Below, piece after piece: positions 34,135-43,032 of a DNA stretch of 64,000 bases. Numbering within the stretch: position 1 is the first letter of the stretch; each line of letters opens with the position of its first letter. Position numbers and translations under genes: made by a program. This stretch comes from Thalassobius sp002708925 (GTDB lineage Bacteria; Pseudomonadota; Alphaproteobacteria; Rhodobacterales; Rhodobacteraceae): positions 95,244 to 159,243 of the forward strand of contig NZ_JBNAGJ010000007.1 in assembly GCF_049803795.1 (NCBI RefSeq). Reading direction: 5' to 3'. The notes beneath the pieces are model-generated. The model was not told where the DNA came from. It made no database searches and saw only the letters and a program-made list of their open reading frames with translations.

Positions 34135-34584
34135 ATGCAGACAACCGTTGAAACACCCACTGGCCCTGTGATCCTGACCGAAGAGGATGGCGCGATTGTG
34201 CGATGTGCATGGGGGCGCGGGGGGAAGGATTGCTCGGAATTGCTGGCGCGGGCGGAGAGGCAATTGCATGAGTATTTTCAGGAGCAAAGAAGGCAGTTCG
34301 ATTTGCCTTTGAAGCCCAGCGGTAGCGGTTTTCAGCAGCGGGTATGCGATGCGATGCGGGCGATTCCCTTTGGTCAGACGCGCACATATGGAGAGATTGC
34401 AGCGGATCTGGGGGTGTCGGCGCAGGCGGTTGGGCAGGGGTGTGGGGGCAATCCCCTTCCGATTCTGATTCCGTGCCATCGGGTGTTGGGGGCCCGTGGG
34501 CTGGGTGGGTTTTCAGGCCGTGGCGGGGTTGAGACCAAGGTTTGGCTGTTGCGGCACGAAGGGGCTGCGGGGGTGCTGATTTAG
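34135..34584 (+). CDS. ogt: methylated-DNA--[protein]-cysteine S-methyltransferase
   Basis: This 149-residue suicide repair enzyme removes O6-alkyl groups from guanine. The acceptor cysteine is in PILIPCHRVLG, with the preceding IPFGQTRTYGEIA and the arginine-finger region typical of the family. It has no AdaA domain, so it is Ogt-like. The ATG at 34135 follows the ileS terminator with only a weak GGCGG ribosome site. Codons EYFQEQRR (34270-34293) coincide with a copy of the dispersed motif seen at 10921 and 49904. The 3' end overlaps the convergent pcs gene by four bases. Confidence 0.92.
   Translation: MQTTVETPTGPVILTEEDGAIVRCAWGRGGKDCSELLARAERQLHEYFQEQRRQFDLPLKPSGSGFQQRVCDAMRAIPFGQTRTYGEIAADLGVSAQAVGQGCGGNPLPILIPCHRVLGARGLGGFSGRGGVETKVWLLRHEGAAGVLI
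34270..34293 (+). repeat. copy 2 of the dispersed motif, inside ogt
   Basis: GAGTATTTTCAGGAGCAAAG followed by AAGG matches the minus-strand motif at 10921-10943 except for one extra G and one substitution near the end. Here it encodes EYFQEQRR, a normal position in Ogt proteins, so it may be chance or an origin of the repeat. Confidence 0.4.
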
Positions 34585-35279
34585 TCTTTGAGCGGGAGCA
34601 ATTGCTGCGCGATCCCGACCAGAAGCAGGTAGAGCGAGGTGACGACCAGGCCCCAGTGTGCCCAGCTTTCGGGGTGGAAATCCACCCATGCGGCCCAGCC
34701 AGCGAAGAAGGTCCAGGCCAGGGCGATGGGCAGCGAGAGGGGGCGCCAGCGCTCGGTTCGGACGGGGTGAATGAATTTCAGCGGCAGGAACATCGCGACG
34801 GCCAGCACGGAGACCAGCGCCAGGATGACCCAGAAATTGGGGTGTAGCGCGAACAGCACCAGCACCAGCATGTTCCAGCATCCGGGAAAGCCCTGGAAGG
34901 AATTATCCTTTGTTTTCATGCGGCTGTCAGCGAAGTACATGGCGCTGGCGAAGGTGATGATGATGATCGCGAACCAGCCGGTCCAGCCGGGCAGAAGCCC
35001 GGATTTAAACAGCGCAAAGGCCGGGATGAACACATAGGTCAGGTAGTCGATGATCAGGTCCAGCAGGACGCCATCAAAGCGGGCCGCGTAGTGTTTGACA
35101 TGGTATTTGCGCGCCAGGGGGCCGTCTATGCCGTCCACGGCGAAGGCGACGACCAGCCACAGGAACATCAGGCTCCATTTGTCCTGAGCGGCGGCCAGCA
35201 TCGCCAGCATGGCAAAGACCGCGCCGGTGGCCGTCAGAAGGTGGACGGACAAGGCTTTGGATTCATTTGTAAAATTCAA
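34581..35279 (-). CDS. pcs: phosphatidylcholine synthase
   Basis: This 232-residue membrane enzyme condenses CDP-diacylglycerol with choline to make phosphatidylcholine. The CDP-alcohol phosphotransferase motif DGIDGPLARKYH and the following DGVLLDLIIDY supply the metal-binding aspartates. The motif context FAVDGIDGPLAR and DYLTYVFIPAFAL matches bacterial Pcs. It has about eight membrane spans. Pcs is typical of plant- or host-associated and marine alphaproteobacteria. It is transcribed away from a tyrosine recombinase gene on the same strand 22 bases upstream. Confidence 0.92.
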   Translation of the reverse strand: MNFTNESKALSVHLLTATGAVFAMLAMLAAAQDKWSLMFLWLVVAFAVDGIDGPLARKYHVKHYAARFDGVLLDLIIDYLTYVFIPAFALFKSGLLPGWTGWFAIIIITFASAMYFADSRMKTKDNSFQGFPGCWNMLVLVLFALHPNFWVILALVSVLAVAMFLPLKFIHPVRTERWRPLSLPIALAWTFFAGWAAWVDFHPESWAHWGLVVTSLYLLLVGIAQQLLPLKD

Positions 35280-35300
35280 AACAATTGCCTTTGAAACAAC

Positions 35301-36224
35301 CTAGCCCGCCTTGGGGTGGTTTTTTTGATATACGTCCATAAGCCGGTCCAAGTCCACAGCTGTATAGGCTTGCGTTGTGGACAGCGAGGCATGGCCCAGC
35401 AGTTCCTGAATGGCGCGCAGGTCGCCGCCTGCATTCAGCAGATGGGTGGCAAAGCTGTGGCGCATGGCGTGGGGCGTGGCAGAGGCAGGCAGGCCCAGCT
35501 GCATCCGGGCGCGCTCCATCACCAGTTGGATCTGGCGCGAGCTGAGCTTACCGCCGCGTTCGCCGCGAAACACCGGCTGGTCGTCCTGAATCGGGAAGGG
35601 GCACAGGTGGGTGTAGCGCTCGACCGCGTGGCGGGCGGGGGCGATCAGCGGGACGATGCGCTCTTTGCCGCCCTTGCCCAGGATGCGCAGGCTGGCGGCC
35701 AGAGGCAAGTCGCGGCCGGTCAGGCTCAGGGCTTCAGAGATCCGCAGACCGCAGCCGTATAGCAGGGTCACCACCGCCGTATCGCGGGCGGACACCCAGT
35801 CTTTGCCCGATTGCAGTTCGACCGTGTCGATCATCGCACGGGCGGCATCGACATCCAGCGGGCGGGGCAGTTTGCGGTGGAATTTCGGCGATCGGGTGGA
35901 CAGAACGGCGGACGGGTCAAAGCCCTCGCGTTCAGCCAGCCATCGAAAGAAGCTTTTGACCGAGGACAGTTTGCGCGCCAGAGACCGGGGCGCGATCCCG
36001 GTGCCGCGGGTCTGGGCCATCCAGGCGCGCATGTCCGACACGGTGACGTTTTCAAGCGCTTTCAGCCCCTGCGGGGCGCCTTTGTGTTCGGTGATGAAGG
36101 CCAGGAAATCGGTGACATCCCGGCGATAGGCCTCCAGCGTGTTGTCCGAAGACCCGTTGAGCGCGCGCATTCCCTCAAGCCAGGTTTGCAGTGCGTCGCG
36201 GGCGGCCTCGGAGATCAGGGTCAT
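35301..36224 (-). CDS. xerC: tyrosine recombinase XerC
   Basis: This 307-residue recombinase resolves chromosome dimers with XerD. The N-terminal SAM-like core-binding domain is followed by the catalytic domain. Catalytic residues lie in YGCGLRISEALSL (Arg), HAMRHSFATHLL (His and Arg), LGHASLSTTQAYTAV (His and nucleophile Tyr). It overlaps the DUF484 gene by four bases, a conserved pairing in proteobacteria that supports XerC rather than a phage integrase. Confidence 0.92.
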   Translation of the reverse strand: MTLISEAARDALQTWLEGMRALNGSSDNTLEAYRRDVTDFLAFITEHKGAPQGLKALENVTVSDMRAWMAQTRGTGIAPRSLARKLSSVKSFFRWLAEREGFDPSAVLSTRSPKFHRKLPRPLDVDAARAMIDTVELQSGKDWVSARDTAVVTLLYGCGLRISEALSLTGRDLPLAASLRILGKGGKERIVPLIAPARHAVERYTHLCPFPIQDDQPVFRGERGGKLSSRQIQLVMERARMQLGLPASATPHAMRHSFATHLLNAGGDLRAIQELLGHASLSTTQAYTAVDLDRLMDVYQKNHPKAG

Positions 36225-36928
36225 GCCAGCCAGCGCCGCATTGTGCGCTCGAATACGCCGGCAAAGAAGCCCAGCAGATCGGTGCCCTGCTGCGGGCTGA
36301 ACTGGTGCGGGTCTTCGGCCCCCATGACCAGCATTCCAGGCAGGCGGCTGGGGCCGAAATCCAGTTTCAGGCAGGCCTCAGAGCGCACATACCCTGCGTC
36401 GTCGCCATAGACCTGTAGGTCGCCTTCGTGGATCTGGCGCAGGGTGACCTGACGGACCGGCGCGCTGCGGCCAGCGGACAGATATGCGTCAATGAACCCG
36501 GCGCGGGCAACGGACAGCACCCCGCCCAGCCGCTTGAGCACCGGATCCTCGTCCGTCTGCGCGGTTTCCAGCACCAGTTTCACGCAATCCACACGCAGCA
36601 CCTCGGCCACGGGGCCGCCAAGATCGCGCAGGAAGGATTCGAAATTGGTGGGCTCCAGCATTCGCAGGATGGCGCGGTGCACCTGATTGGTGCCGGCCAG
36701 GTTTTCATAGGCGGCGGCGATGACGCTGCGGTGGGTGTCCTCCAGCCGGTCCAGCCGGGTTTCCAGACGTTCCATCGCAACCCCGCGCAGGTCCACGATA
36801 TTGCTGCCCATGGCGCGTTCATTCGCGGCCACAAGGGCGCGCATCAAATCCTGATCGTCCAGAATAACATCCGGTTCCGCAAGGATTTTTTCCCGCAGGT
36901 TCGCGTCGATGACGGGCTTGGTGCTCAT
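36221..36928 (-). CDS. DUF484 family protein
   Basis: This 235-residue protein begins with a helical segment (NLREKILAEPDVILDDQDLMRALV) and continues with a GAF-like fold, the usual layout of DUF484. The conserved MERLETRLDRLEDTHRSVI coiled stretch lies at about 50-75. Its biochemical role is unknown; it is usually encoded directly upstream of xerC, as here with a four-base overlap. The ATG at 36928 is chosen because the family homology begins there. Confidence 0.9.
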   Translation of the reverse strand: MSTKPVIDANLREKILAEPDVILDDQDLMRALVAANERAMGSNIVDLRGVAMERLETRLDRLEDTHRSVIAAAYENLAGTNQVHRAILRMLEPTNFESFLRDLGGPVAEVLRVDCVKLVLETAQTDEDPVLKRLGGVLSVARAGFIDAYLSAGRSAPVRQVTLRQIHEGDLQVYGDDAGYVRSEACLKLDFGPSRLPGMLVMGAEDPHQFSPQQGTDLLGFFAGVFERTMRRWLA

Positions 36929-37021
36929 GTCTGCCTCTTGGTCTTTACCGGGACAATAACAAATCTGTCCCGGCATTTCTTTATGTTTTTTTATGCAGGC
37001 ATATGACCGCCGGTCGCCGGA

Positions 37022-37675
37022 TCAGAGGATCTTGATATCCGCTGCTTTGATATCCGCCAGGAAAGCATCCAGCCCCTTATCGGTCAGCGGGTGGTTGACC
37101 AGCGATTTGATCACGCCGGGCGGTGCGGTCATCACGTCGGCGCCGATGCGCGCGCAGTCCAGAACGTGATTCACCGACCGGATCGAGGCGGCCAGGATCT
37201 CGGTTTCGAACCCGTAGTTGTCATAGACGGTGCGGATGTCCTCGATCAGCTCCATCCCGTCCAGCGCGATGTCGTCCAGACGGCCGATGAAGGGGCTGAT
37301 AAAGGTCGCGCCGGCCTTGGCGGCCAGCAGCGCCTGATTGGCGCTGAAACACAGGGTGACGTTGACCATTTTGCCCTCGTCCGTCAGCACCTTGCAGGCT
37401 TTCAGCCCGTCCCAGGTCAGGGGGACTTTGACAGCGATGTTTTCCGCGATTTCAGCCAGTTTGCGGCCTTCGGCGATCATGTCATCGGCATCGGTGGCGG
37501 TGACTTCGGCGGACACCGGGCCGCTGACCAGATCACAGATTTCGCGGGTGACTTCCAGAATGTCCCGGCCGGATTTCTTGATCAGCGAGGGGTTGGTGGT
37601 CACACCGTCCACCATGCCCAGGGCGTGCAGCTCGGCGATGGCGTCGATCTCGGCGGTATCAACGAAGAATTTCAT
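37022..37675 (-). CDS. tal: transaldolase (small, fructose-6-phosphate aldolase-like type)
   Basis: This 217-residue TIM-barrel enzyme has the opening MKFFVDTAEIDAI, GVTTNPSLI, the Schiff-base lysine in NIAVKVPLT and the ISPFIGRLDD motif. It transfers dihydroxyacetone units in the pentose phosphate pathway. Its length places it in the short transaldolase subgroup that also includes Fsa; the residue separating transaldolase from aldolase activity cannot be judged safely here. It is divergent from priA with 88 bases between them. Confidence 0.93.
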   Translation of the reverse strand: MKFFVDTAEIDAIAELHALGMVDGVTTNPSLIKKSGRDILEVTREICDLVSGPVSAEVTATDADDMIAEGRKLAEIAENIAVKVPLTWDGLKACKVLTDEGKMVNVTLCFSANQALLAAKAGATFISPFIGRLDDIALDGMELIEDIRTVYDNYGFETEILAASIRSVNHVLDCARIGADVMTAPPGVIKSLVNHPLTDKGLDAFLADIKAADIKIL

Positions 37676-37763
37676 GTCAGGAACCTCAGTTCGGTTGGAC
37701 TTTGCTTAGGTCAGGCTTTACCCCAATGGGGATGATCCCGAAACCCTTTTCACCGGACGGAAC

Positions 37764-39959
37764 GTGAGCCAGGCGGAATTCTATAAAGAGGGCGAGCTGG
37801 TTGGCGTTCTGACCGCCCAGCCGATCAACCGGGTGCTGGACTACAAAGCCCCCGAGGGCGGCTGCCTGCCCGGCGCTTTCGTCGAGGTGCCCCTGGGCCC
37901 GCGCAAGGTGATCGGTGTGGTCTGGGGCCGGGGGAAGGGCGATTACGACCGCAGCAAGATCCGTGCGATCCTGCGGGTGCTGGATGTAGCCCCGATGCGC
38001 GCGGAAATGCAGCTGTTCCTGCGCCGGGCGGCCGATTATACCCTGACGCCTTTGTCCGCGATGCTGCGGCTGGCGACGCGCGCGCCGGGGCTGAGCGATC
38101 CTCCGTCCATGCAGAAGGTGTACCGCGCCAGCGGGCGCGATCCCGACCGGATGACAGAGGCCCGCGCCCGTGTGCTGGCGGTGCTGGACGAATATGGCGG
38201 GCTGGCCTTCACGCTGAAGGAACTGGCCGACCATGCGGGCGTGTCCACGGGTGTCGTCAAGGGGCTGGTCAAGCAAGGCTCCGTTCTGGAAGAGGACCGC
38301 CCGCGCGATCTGCCCTTCCCGCAGATGGATGCCGAACACGCGGGCAAGGCGCTGACCGGCGATCAGGCTGCCGCCGCGCAGGCCCTGCGGGCTGCCATCC
38401 AGACGGAACGCTATGGCACCACCTTGCTGCATGGGGTCACCGGATCGGGCAAAACCGAGGTCTACCTGGAGGCCGTCGCCGAATGTCTGCGCCGGGGCCG
38501 TCAGGCGCTGGTTCTGTTGCCGGAAATTGCCCTGACGGCAGAATTCCTGACCCGTGTGCAGGCGCGTTTTGGCGCGAAACCTGCCGAATGGCATTCCGGT
38601 GTCACCATGACCGAGCGCCGCCGCATCTGGAAAATGGTCGGGCAGGGGGGGGCTCAGGTGGTGATCGGGGCGCGCTCGGCGCTGTTTCTGCCTTATCAGA
38701 ACCTTGGCCTGATCGTCGTGGATGAGGAACACGATACCTCTTATAAACAAGAGGACGGGGTGCTGTATAATGCCCGCGATATGGCCGTTCTGCGCGCCAG
38801 CATCTGCGGCGCTCAGGTGGTGCTGGCCTCGGCCACGCCGTCCTTGGAAAGCTGGACAAATGCCGAGGCCGGGAAGTACCGCAAACTGACCCTGAGCAGC
38901 CGCTATGGCCCCGCCGTGATGCCCGACATGCGCGCGATTGACATGCGTGCGGAGAAGCTGCCCTCGGACCGCTGGATTTCCGGCACCTTGCAACGCGAGG
39001 TTCTGGCCCGCGCCGAAAAAGGCGAGCAATCCCTGCTGTTTATCAACCGCCGTGGATACGCGCCGATCACCTTGTGCCGGGCCTGCGGGCATCAGATCGG
39101 GTGCGATCATTGCGATGCGCGGATGGTGGAGCACAGGTTTCTGAAACGTCTGGTCTGCCACCAATGCGGCGAGACGAAACCAATGCCCGAGGCCTGTCCC
39201 AATTGTCAGGCCGAGGGCCATCTGGCCCCCGTCGGCCCCGGTGTGGAACGTCTAAGCGAAGAGGCCCAGGCGCTGTTTCCCGATGCGCGTGTGGTGACGC
39301 TTAGCTCGGACATGTTCGGCTCGGCCCGCGCGTTGAAATCCCAGATCGAGGAGATTGCCAACGGCGGCGCCGATATCATCATCGGCACGCAGCTGGTGGC
39401 CAAGGGGCATAACTTTCCGCTGCTGACGCTGGTGGGGGTGATTGACGCGGATCTGGGGCTTCAGGGGTCCGACCTGCGCGCGGCCGAGCGCACGTTTCAG
39501 CTGATGCGGCAGGTGGCGGGCCGCGCGGGCCGGTCCGAGCGCAAGGGCCTGGCCCTGATGCAGACCTATCAGCCGGACCATCCGGTGATCCGCGCGATCA
39601 TTGCCGGCGACGAGACCGGGTTCTGGCAGGCCGAGGCAGACGAGCGCCGCGTGGCCAATGTGCCTCCTTTCGGGCGGATGGCGGGGATCATCCTGTCGTC
39701 TCCGGACGTGCAGGAGGTGTTCGATCTGGGCAATCAGATGGCCCGGATGGACGCGCCTCTGCGCCAGATCGGCGCGCAGGTGTTCGGCCCCGCGCCCGCG
39801 CCGATTGCCCGTATCCGCGGGCGGCATCGCGTGCGCCTGCTGATCAAGGCCGACAAGGGCGCGCCGCTACAGGCCGCGATCGCGCGCTGGCTGACACAGT
39901 TCAAACCCGGCAACCAGACCCGGATCAGCGTGGATATCGACCCGCAGAGCTTCTATTAG
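37764..39959 (+). CDS. priA: primosomal protein N' (replication restart helicase)
   Basis: This 731-residue helicase restarts collapsed replication forks. It has the N-terminal DNA-binding domain, Walker A GVTGSGKTEVYL (about residue 221) and DEEH (VVDEEHDTSYKQ). The zinc-binding cysteine cluster is in CRACGHQIGCDHC, then CHQCGETKPMPEACPNC. It ends with the helicase motif QVAGRAGR. The start is GTG at 37764. No other primosome gene is adjacent. Confidence 0.96.
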   Translation: MSQAEFYKEGELVGVLTAQPINRVLDYKAPEGGCLPGAFVEVPLGPRKVIGVVWGRGKGDYDRSKIRAILRVLDVAPMRAEMQLFLRRAADYTLTPLSAMLRLATRAPGLSDPPSMQKVYRASGRDPDRMTEARARVLAVLDEYGGLAFTLKELADHAGVSTGVVKGLVKQGSVLEEDRPRDLPFPQMDAEHAGKALTGDQAAAAQALRAAIQTERYGTTLLHGVTGSGKTEVYLEAVAECLRRGRQALVLLPEIALTAEFLTRVQARFGAKPAEWHSGVTMTERRRIWKMVGQGGAQVVIGARSALFLPYQNLGLIVVDEEHDTSYKQEDGVLYNARDMAVLRASICGAQVVLASATPSLESWTNAEAGKYRKLTLSSRYGPAVMPDMRAIDMRAEKLPSDRWISGTLQREVLARAEKGEQSLLFINRRGYAPITLCRACGHQIGCDHCDARMVEHRFLKRLVCHQCGETKPMPEACPNCQAEGHLAPVGPGVERLSEEAQALFPDARVVTLSSDMFGSARALKSQIEEIANGGADIIIGTQLVAKGHNFPLLTLVGVIDADLGLQGSDLRAAERTFQLMRQVAGRAGRSERKGLALMQTYQPDHPVIRAIIAGDETGFWQAEADERRVANVPPFGRMAGIILSSPDVQEVFDLGNQMARMDAPLRQIGAQVFGPAPAPIARIRGRHRVRLLIKADKGAPLQAAIARWLTQFKPGNQTRISVDIDPQSFY

Positions 39960-39961
39960 GT

Positions 39962-40771
39962 CTACAGCAGCTGGTCATAGGCGCTTTGGGCCAGTTTTTT
40001 CAGATCGTCTCGTGGCACCGCGCCGGTCAGCGCATATCCCAGCCCCTGATCGTGCCACATCAGGCTTTGCGCGCCGGGCGTCTGGGCAAACCGGAAGGCG
40101 CTGTCGCGCGCCTGCCCCTGCGAGACATAGAGCGTGATCCGCCCGCCGTTTTCATCCTCGTACATATACAGGCCCGCCGCGCCATTGCTGCCCGCAGGCA
40201 GGATGCGCCCGCCCATCAGCGTATATCCCGATTGGCTGAGGTTCGGGGGGCTAAGAGGTGCGCCGACGCGTTTGGACATCCAGCTGTCCATATGCGCCCG
40301 CTGGCTGGCGGGGACTTCGACAGGGTGGACGACCTCGACCACATAGGTTTCATGGGCGCGCAGGGCCGCCTGGGCCAGGGTTTGCTGCGCGGCTTCGCCG
40401 GGGATGGGGGCCAGCTGCGCATGGCTGAGCCAGCCGCCCAGGCCCCCGATGGCCAGCATTGCCAGACTGGCCGCCAGCGCGCGCCAGCGCGGCCCCGATA
40501 GAAATCCGGGCTGCGGTTCAGGCTGAATTTCGGGCTGGATTTGGGGCGGAGAGGCGCGCAGAAGGGCGCGCAGGCGGTCGGGCGCCGGCTCGGCCGGGAA
40601 AAGCGCCTGAAGATCGGCATTCTGCTGCGCCCAATCGGCCAGTTTGGCCTGCGCTGCGGGGTCCAATTCCAGCCGGGCCTGCACCGCGGCCCGGTCCTGC
40701 GGTGGCAGCGTATCTTCGAAATAGGCGATCAGCTCTTCGTCGGTCAGCGGCGGGAGGGATGCGTGGGTCAT
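39962..40771 (-). CDS. anti-sigma factor, membrane-anchored
   Basis: This 269-residue protein has an N-terminal anti-sigma segment (LTDEELIAYFEDTLPPQDRAAV). A single membrane span at about 100-117 (RALAASLAMLAIGGLGGWL) and a periplasmic C-terminal domain follow. It should hold the adjacent ECF sigma factor inactive until an envelope signal. It overlaps the sigma gene by four bases. It lacks an obvious zinc-binding HxxxCxxC signature. The fold beyond the membrane is not recognised. Confidence 0.82.
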   Translation of the reverse strand: MTHASLPPLTDEELIAYFEDTLPPQDRAAVQARLELDPAAQAKLADWAQQNADLQALFPAEPAPDRLRALLRASPPQIQPEIQPEPQPGFLSGPRWRALAASLAMLAIGGLGGWLSHAQLAPIPGEAAQQTLAQAALRAHETYVVEVVHPVEVPASQRAHMDSWMSKRVGAPLSPPNLSQSGYTLMGGRILPAGSNGAAGLYMYEDENGGRITLYVSQGQARDSAFRFAQTPGAQSLMWHDQGLGYALTGAVPRDDLKKLAQSAYDQLL

Positions 40772-41277
40772 GGGTGCGGGTCTCCGGTGCGGGCGGTGGG
40801 CGCGTCCCGGTCCGTCAGGGTGCGCAGACTGGCCCGAGCACGGGCCAGACGGGACAGCAAGGTGCCTTTGGGAATGTCCAGCGCCTGGGCGGCTTCGTCA
40901 ATACTGGCCCCGTCCAGGGCAACCAGCAGCAGGGCACGGCGCTGATCTTCGGGCAGGCGGGCGATCGCGGCCTCGGTCTCGCGCAGGGCCATATGAGTGT
41001 CCTGACGGGCCGGATGGGCGGGTTCGGCTGGCAGCTCGTCCACCGCGATCAGGTGCCCGGCGCGCGGGGCGCGGCGCATCAGATCGCGGTGCCGGTTGAT
41101 CAGGATACGCAGCAGCCAGCCCCGCAAAGACCCGCCCTTGCGGGTATGCAGATGGGTGACGGCGCGCTCCAGACAGTCCTGAACAAGGTCGTCGCCTGCC
41201 TCTTTGTCCCGCATCAGGGCATAGGCATAGCGGCGCAGGTCAGGGATCAGAGTTTCAATCTCGTCCAGGACTGTCAT
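40768..41277 (-). CDS. ECF-family RNA polymerase sigma factor
   Basis: This 169-residue sigma factor contains region 2 (LIPDLRRYAYALMRDKEAGDDLVQDCLERA). It also has region 4 (LPEDQRRALLLVALDGASI, then IPKGTLLSRLARARASLR) and no C-terminal extension. The ATG at 41277 is where homology starts; upstream codons are low-quality. The gene overlaps the anti-sigma gene and lies 14 bases after the COG4315-like gene, so the three form one operon. The target regulon is unknown. Confidence 0.92.
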   Translation of the reverse strand: MTVLDEIETLIPDLRRYAYALMRDKEAGDDLVQDCLERAVTHLHTRKGGSLRGWLLRILINRHRDLMRRAPRAGHLIAVDELPAEPAHPARQDTHMALRETEAAIARLPEDQRRALLLVALDGASIDEAAQALDIPKGTLLSRLARARASLRTLTDRDAPTARTGDPHP

Positions 41278-41291
41278 TTCAGCGCCTCGGG

Positions 41292-41672
41292 TTACGGACG
41301 GGCCAGGTGCCAGACGCCCTTGACGCCATCGCCGGTGATGTCGCCGGCGGCGGCATCCTTGAACCAAGTGTAAAGCGGCATTCCCTTGTGGGTCCACTGG
41401 CGTTCCCCATCCGTGCGCAGGATGATGCCAAAGGCCCCTTGCGGCTTGGCGCGTTTGCTGGCCAGCAGCGGCGGCCATTTCGCGGCGCAATCGTCATAGC
41501 AGTTGGAAACGGCGGGGGTGTCCTTGTCAAAGGTATAAAGCGACATGCCGGCGCCATCGGTCAGGATTTTGCCCTTGGCCGAGCTGCCGGTCTGAATGGC
41601 GGTGGCGGCAAAGGCGGCAGTGCCCAGGATCAGCGTGGCGGCGGCCAGCGCAGCAGAGAGTTTCAGGGTCAT
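41292..41672 (-). CDS. exported COG4315-type (secreted lipoprotein-repeat) protein
   Basis: This 126-residue protein has a signal peptide (LSAALAAATLILGTAAFAA) and two copies of the short repeat of this family. One repeat is GMSLYTFDKDTPAVSNCYDDCAAKWPPLLA; the second is GMPLYTWFKDAAAGD. Paired cysteines (CYDDC) and aromatic residues suggest a small periplasmic binding or redox role, but none is established to my knowledge. These proteins often accompany ECF sigma genes in alphaproteobacteria, as here. Confidence 0.82.
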   Translation of the reverse strand: MTLKLSAALAAATLILGTAAFAATAIQTGSSAKGKILTDGAGMSLYTFDKDTPAVSNCYDDCAAKWPPLLASKRAKPQGAFGIILRTDGERQWTHKGMPLYTWFKDAAAGDITGDGVKGVWHLARP

Positions 41673-41744
41673 TTCAATATGTCCTATGTTCATCGGTTTC
41701 TGGCAAGTGTTGGCGCCGTCTGCAGCCGGCATAGTAAAAGACGC

Positions 41745-41769
41745 AAAAAGGCCGGGAATAATCCCGGCC
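41745..41769 (-). terminator. rho-independent terminator of the YeeE-type gene
   Basis: GGCCGGGA (41750-41757) and TCCCGGCC (41762-41769) form an 8-bp stem with a 4-base loop; the A run at 41745-41749 gives a U tract on the minus strand. It separates the sulfur transporter gene from the ECF operon. Confidence 0.8.
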
Positions 41770-41799
41770 CTCACGGTTTCGTGAATATTTGCGCCCGGA

Positions 41800-42864
41800 T
41801 TACACCGGCTTGGCGCGCAATCCGCGCTGATCCAGCAGGAAATCGGTGCTCATGGCGCCGATCCACATGCAGAACAGCGCCAGCCAGGCCGTTCCGGCAA
41901 AGACCGATCCGCCGGTCACGCCTGCTCCGATGGCGCAGCCTCCGGCCAGCATCGCGCCAAATCCCATCAGCACCGCCCCGGTCATGGAACGGCGCATGTT
42001 GGATTCGTCGGAAAAGCCCTGAAACTTGAATTCACCCTTCAGGAACGAGGACACGAACGAGCCGATCACCACCCCCGGCACCAGCCCGACCGAGAATTGC
42101 AGCACTTCGTTCCGGTCCAGAAAGAACATCAACGTATGCGCCGAGGGGCCTGAGAAGGTGACGCTTTCGACGGTGACCGGATCAAAGGCGATCTGGCTGA
42201 GCGCATAGGTGCTGACCCAGCCCACCGCCACGGCAAAGCCCACGCCCGCCCCGAAAAACAGCCGCGCGATCGAGATTTTATTGCGCCAGGACAGGACCAG
42301 CGCCAGCGCGGCAAACAGCAGGCCGATCCCCAGCCCGCCCCATTCCGGCAATCCGGCGGCGGCGATCAGGTCCAGGTTGCGCCCGCCCTGGGTGATCCAA
42401 AGCGAGGCGATGGTATTGCGGAAATCCGACAGGATACCCGAGAGGCTCATTTGCGCGACCACCGCAAAGATCAGCCCCGACACGACCGAGCGCAGGTTCC
42501 CCGTCGCCGCCAGCACCAGCAGCCGGCCCGAACAGCCGCGCGCCAGCACCATGCCGACGCCGAACAGCAGGCCTCCGATGATGGCACCGGACCAGCTGCC
42601 GGGAATGGCCATCTGGCGGGCATCGGCGGCGTTGAACAGGCCCAGCAACTGCGCGCCCTGCACCCAGACGATGGCGGTGGAAATGGTCAGGAACCACACC
42701 GCCACCTTATCCCCCAGCTGTCCGCGGGCGAACTCTACCGTGGCCGCGCGCAGGCAGAACCGGGACCGCTGCGCCGAAATGCCAAAGATGACCCCGGTGA
42801 TAACCCCCAGCAGAGCCGCCGTCGGGGCCTCGCCTATTTGTTCAACGATGCTCAGAATATCCAT
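41800..42864 (-). CDS. YeeE/YedE-family sulfur-compound transporter
   Basis: This 354-residue membrane protein has about nine hydrophobic segments and the cysteines typical of the thiosulfate-transporter (TsuA/YeeE) family: QRSRFCLRAA, VLARGCSGRLL and LAGGCAIGAG. It probably carries thiosulfate or another reduced sulfur compound across the inner membrane. The ATG at 42864 follows an AAGGAGG site; an earlier ATG at 42915 is less likely. No sulfurtransferase (TusA-like YeeD) is next to it. Confidence 0.86.
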   Translation of the reverse strand: MDILSIVEQIGEAPTAALLGVITGVIFGISAQRSRFCLRAATVEFARGQLGDKVAVWFLTISTAIVWVQGAQLLGLFNAADARQMAIPGSWSGAIIGGLLFGVGMVLARGCSGRLLVLAATGNLRSVVSGLIFAVVAQMSLSGILSDFRNTIASLWITQGGRNLDLIAAAGLPEWGGLGIGLLFAALALVLSWRNKISIARLFFGAGVGFAVAVGWVSTYALSQIAFDPVTVESVTFSGPSAHTLMFFLDRNEVLQFSVGLVPGVVIGSFVSSFLKGEFKFQGFSDESNMRRSMTGAVLMGFGAMLAGGCAIGAGVTGGSVFAGTAWLALFCMWIGAMSTDFLLDQRGLRAKPV

Positions 42865-43032
42865 ATGCGGGGGCCCTCCTTGGTGTTCAGGGGGCTTTGG
42901 CATAGACATATTCATATTTCATTGATTCAGATCAGGTTCGTGCATTCATGCAAAAGGCCAATGCGCGCCTGTGCACAGAACCGGGTTTCTACGGGCCTCG
43001 CCAAATGGGGATTTCAGGCGTAAGGGTGAAGC

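Noticed and set aside
35301..36224. Tyrosine recombinase as a sign of an integrated element
   Set aside because: The overlap with a DUF484 gene and the motif set identify housekeeping XerC; no attachment site or phage gene is nearby.
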